Shown here piece after piece: positions 6,581 through 8,593 of a stretch of 8,593 bases of DNA. The notes below the pieces were generated by a model. That model saw nothing but the letters and a program-made list of their open reading frames with translations. It was not told the origin of the DNA and did not search any database. The DNA lies in NCBI GenBank assembly GCA_026710565.1, contig JAPOQV010000456.1:1-8593 (forward strand), written 5' to 3'. The stretch is from Spirochaetaceae bacterium (GTDB lineage: Bacteria > Spirochaetota > Spirochaetia > SZUA-6 > Bin103). The position numbers were made by a program, and so were the translations under genes. How positions within the stretch are numbered: the first letter of the stretch is position 1; each line of letters starts with the position of its first letter.

Positions 6581-7570
6581 TCCCGGCGCCAGAAGCGAGG
6601 CGATCAGCGCGTCGGGCGGCTTGAACCGCCCGCGGCGGAGATCCGGCGGCAGCACGGCCTCGACTGCTTGCAGCTTCTCGGTGGGGTCCACGCGCAGGTA
6701 GACCTCGGTGGTGCGCACGTCGGCGTGCCCCAGCCACAGCGCCACCTTGCGGATGTCTCCGGTAGCCTGAAGCATGGTGAGCGCGCAGCTATGGCGGAGC
6801 TGGTGGGGCGAGATCGAACGCCCGGCCAGCGAGGGGCAGGCGGTGGCGGCTGCGCGCACGTGCTTGTCCAGGACGTACTCGAATCCGGCGCGGCTCATGG
6901 GCCTGTCGGTGGCGTTCAGGAACAGCTCCCGCGCAAGGTTCTCGCCGCGGACGGCGAGCCAAGCCCGGAGGTCGGCGGCGGTTTGTTTCCACAGCGGCAG
7001 ACAGCGCTCACGGCGGCCCTTGCCTTGCACTCGGAGACTGGCGGTTCCGCGCAGCGACAGATCTACCACCTGCACCGTCACCAGTTCGGACACGCGCAAA
7101 GCAGCAGCGAAGCACAGATGGAGCATGGCGCGGTCGCGGATGCCTGTCCGGGTGGTGTTATCCGGAGCGTCCAGAATCGCGTTGATCTCCTCCATGGTCA
7201 GGTGGCGGACGAGCGGCTGATCATGGCGCTTGGTGGGGATAGCGAGGATCTGCCGGGCTTGCTCCAGCGCGGCCGGGTGACGGAACTCGATGTAGCGCAT
7301 GAAGGCTTTCACCGCCGCCAGTCGGACGTTGCGACTGGCCGGACTGCCACCACGATCCATCTCGAAGTGAGTCAGAAAAGCCACGATGAGCGGGGCGTCG
7401 AGGTGTTCAAGGTGAAGCGCCGACGGTCTGATGCGGAGCCGTTCGGCGGCGAAGGTGAACAACAGGCGGAACGCATAGGCGTAGCTCTCGCAGGTATGCG
7501 GGCTGTAGCCGCGCTCCACGGGAAGGTAGGTGCGCAGGAAGTCGCAGATCAACGGTGCGATGGGAGTCAT
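6578..7570 (-). CDS. Tyrosine recombinase, third gene of a recombinase trio (RitC-like)
   Basis: The 330-residue protein has an N-terminal SAM-like core-binding domain (about 5-100) and a C-terminal catalytic domain (about 125-300). All expected residues are visible: R159 in A-L-R-V-S-E-L, K184 in Q-G-K-G-R-R-E, H256-x-x-R259 in P-H-Q-L-R-H, H282 in W-L-G-H, and the nucleophile Y291 nine residues later. It should therefore be an active DNA strand-exchange enzyme. The ATG (7570) overlaps the stop of the preceding recombinase as ATGA and has GGGAGG five bases upstream, so start and coupling are well supported. The TAA stop is embedded in a copy of the decamer array. It resembles XerC/D-type proteins individually, but the position as last of three overlapping recombinase genes points to a RIT-type element. 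About 35 residues follow the catalytic Tyr, including a basic R-R-G-R-F-K stretch. Confidence 0.92.
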   Translation of the reverse strand: MTPIAPLICDFLRTYLPVERGYSPHTCESYAYAFRLLFTFAAERLRIRPSALHLEHLDAPLIVAFLTHFEMDRGGSPASRNVRLAAVKAFMRYIEFRHPAALEQARQILAIPTKRHDQPLVRHLTMEEINAILDAPDNTTRTGIRDRAMLHLCFAAALRVSELVTVQVVDLSLRGTASLRVQGKGRRERCLPLWKQTAADLRAWLAVRGENLARELFLNATDRPMSRAGFEYVLDKHVRAAATACPSLAGRSISPHQLRHSCALTMLQATGDIRKVALWLGHADVRTTEVYLRVDPTEKLQAVEAVLPPDLRRGRFKPPDALIASLLAPG

Positions 7571-8478
7571 GCCAGCCTCCCGGCAACCAATCTCTCGCCC
7601 GCCGTGGCGATGTCAGCCATCAAGTCCGGGGTGGCCTCCAGATACCAGTAGGTGTGGACGACGTTGGTGTGCCCGAGATAGGTGGAGAGCGCGACCACGT
7701 GGCGTGCCACCGATTCGCGGCGGACCGCACAGCGTTGCAGGGATCTGGTGGCAAAGGTGTGGCGGAGGTCCACCAGTCGCGGACGGCGCTGGCGACCGGG
7801 AGCGATGCCTGCGAGCCGGACCACTCGCTGGAAGGTGGTGCTGGCCCTCGGTGTCGGGATGCGCCGGTGATTCGCCGACACGAACAGATGGTCGTCGGCG
7901 ATGGCGACACGCTGGCGCTCCTGCAGGTACGCCGTCAGTGCCTGGACCGTGGTCGCATGCAGCGGCACCAGGCGGCTCTTGGCGAACTTGGTCTGGCGGA
8001 TGCGCAGCACCGCGTTGGGGAGCAGGTCGTCGAAGCGCAGGTCCAGCGCCTCCGAGACCCGCAGTCCGGTGGCCGCGATGAGCCCGATCAGGGTCGCATA
8101 GACGGGCCGGCGCAGCGCGTAGGTGCACGGCAGACGCTGCGCGGCCGCCAGCAGTTGGCCGATCTCGCACGGCGTGTAGATGTAGGGTGGTTGGCGGACC
8201 ATGCGGACAGGGAAGTGGCGAGCCGGAGGGATCTCGTGGGTGGTATCCTCGGCGTGCAGGAAGCGGGCCAGCAGGACGACATCGCGAAGTCGAACATGGC
8301 GCGCGTGCGGCGACGGCGCCTGCGCTGCCCACTGCACGGTGGTGGCGGCACGGATATGGGTGTCACCCTTGTCGCTGGCGAAGGCTGCGAATGCCTGGAG
8401 ATTGCGGGCTGTGTTGTGCAGCTTGTAGCCCAGGGTTCGCCGCACTGCCAGGTAGCGATCTACGTGGCTGCTCAGCAT
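7567..8478 (-). CDS. Tyrosine recombinase, second gene of a recombinase trio (RitB-like)
   Basis: The 303-residue protein is a tyrosine recombinase with an N-terminal DNA-binding domain (about 5-90) and a catalytic domain (about 100-300). Visible residues are R140 in G-L-R-V-S-E, K164/K167 in T-K-F-A-K-S-R, R239 in V-D-L-R-H-T-F-A, H270 in L-G-H, and the nucleophile Y279 in T-Y-W-Y-L-E-A-T-P, nine residues on. The first His of the H-x-x-R box is Val (V236, codon GTG), an unusual change in an otherwise intact active site. The ATG at 8478 is chosen over an in-frame GTG at 8496 because GGAGG lies seven bases upstream and the N-terminus then fits the family. It overlaps the upstream recombinase by seven bases and the downstream one by four, so all three are translationally coupled. 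The T-Y-W-Y-L-E-A-T-P signature is typical of the middle member of such trios. Confidence 0.9.
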   Translation of the reverse strand: MLSSHVDRYLAVRRTLGYKLHNTARNLQAFAAFASDKGDTHIRAATTVQWAAQAPSPHARHVRLRDVVLLARFLHAEDTTHEIPPARHFPVRMVRQPPYIYTPCEIGQLLAAAQRLPCTYALRRPVYATLIGLIAATGLRVSEALDLRFDDLLPNAVLRIRQTKFAKSRLVPLHATTVQALTAYLQERQRVAIADDHLFVSANHRRIPTPRASTTFQRVVRLAGIAPGRQRRPRLVDLRHTFATRSLQRCAVRRESVARHVVALSTYLGHTNVVHTYWYLEATPDLMADIATAGERLVAGRLA

Positions 8479-8593
8479 GACGTCGCCTCCGGCCACGGCT
8501 GGGCGATCTCGCCCAGCAGGTCGAAGTCGATCTTGGCGTAGTGGGCGGTCGTCTTCGGGGAGCGGTGCCTGAGAACACTGGCGATACCGGCCA
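8472..8593 (-). CDS. C-terminal end of a tyrosine recombinase, first gene of a recombinase trio (RitA-like), truncated by the window edge
   Basis: Read on the minus strand from 8591, the frame encodes 39 residues ending at TGA (8474-8472). It contains V-L-R-H-R-S-P-K-T-T-A-H-Y-A-K-I-D, the terminal tyrosine recombinase box: His (residue 9 of the fragment) and the catalytic Tyr nine residues later (residue 18). The tail I-A-Q-P-W-P is common in these integrases. The stop overlaps the next gene's start as ATGCTGA. Too short for automatic gene calls, but the motif is diagnostic. The promoter of the trio and the far end of the element must lie beyond 8593. Confidence 0.88.
   Translation of the reverse strand, partial: AGIASVLRHRSPKTTAHYAKIDFDLLGEIAQPWPEATSC

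Noticed and set aside
6466..6583. CRISPR-like or integron attC-like interpretation of the decamer array
   Set aside because: Repeats are only 10 bases, vary in sequence, spacing and orientation, and there are no regular spacers, cas genes, or typical attC core sites.
8479..8496. GTG start for the middle recombinase at 8496
   Set aside because: The ATG at 8478 has GGAGG at ideal spacing, and the extra six residues are read from that very ribosome binding site region.
6668..8541. Two plus-strand frames (6668-7651 and 7555-8541) opposite the recombinases
   Set aside because: The minus strand carries complete catalytic motifs, tight overlaps and ribosome binding sites; the plus-strand frames have none.

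Overview
The window is high-GC bacterial DNA, probably from an environmental lineage that degrades sulfated glycans. Planctomycetota, some Spirochaetota and similar sponge, marine or soil lineages carry many genes of this kind, but no phylogenetic marker is present, so the phylum is an inference left open. Two starts (2100 and 5588) sit exactly six bases after a TANNNT hexamer, which suggests that leaderless mRNAs are used here. No tRNA, rRNA, CRISPR array or replication origin was seen.

Region 1 (1-5486) is a metabolic block. It holds the C-terminal part of an Asp-box (BNR) beta-propeller protein overlapping an iduronate-2-sulfatase-like sulfatase by GTGA; a compact DUF433/DUF5615 toxin-antitoxin pair; an FAD-dependent oxidoreductase of the PF12831 type; and, convergent with it, a second sulfatase on the minus strand. 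Both sulfatases keep the formylglycine motif (C-x-P-x-R) and lack signal peptides. They therefore probably remove sulfate from small sugars inside the cell. The toxin-antitoxin pair appears to have been inserted between sulfatase 1 and the oxidoreductase.

Region 2 (5487-6465) starts with a divergent promoter region. It then carries an exonuclease III-like (xthA family) gene whose product keeps the fold signatures but has lost the metal-binding Glu (Lys34) and the catalytic Asp-His pair (Glu246-Cys247). It may be an inactive or repurposed paralogue.

Region 3 (6466-8593) is one end of a mobile element on the minus strand. Three consecutive overlapping tyrosine recombinase genes (the first only as its last 39 residues) are arranged like a 'recombinase in trio' (RIT) element. 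Next to the last gene lies an array of five copies of a decamer close to TAATGCGGAG, in both orientations. One copy contains the stop codon of the last recombinase, and two copies form a 12-bp-arm palindrome. This array is probably the terminal recombination or binding region of the element and is the least described structure in the window. The other end of the element lies beyond 8593.
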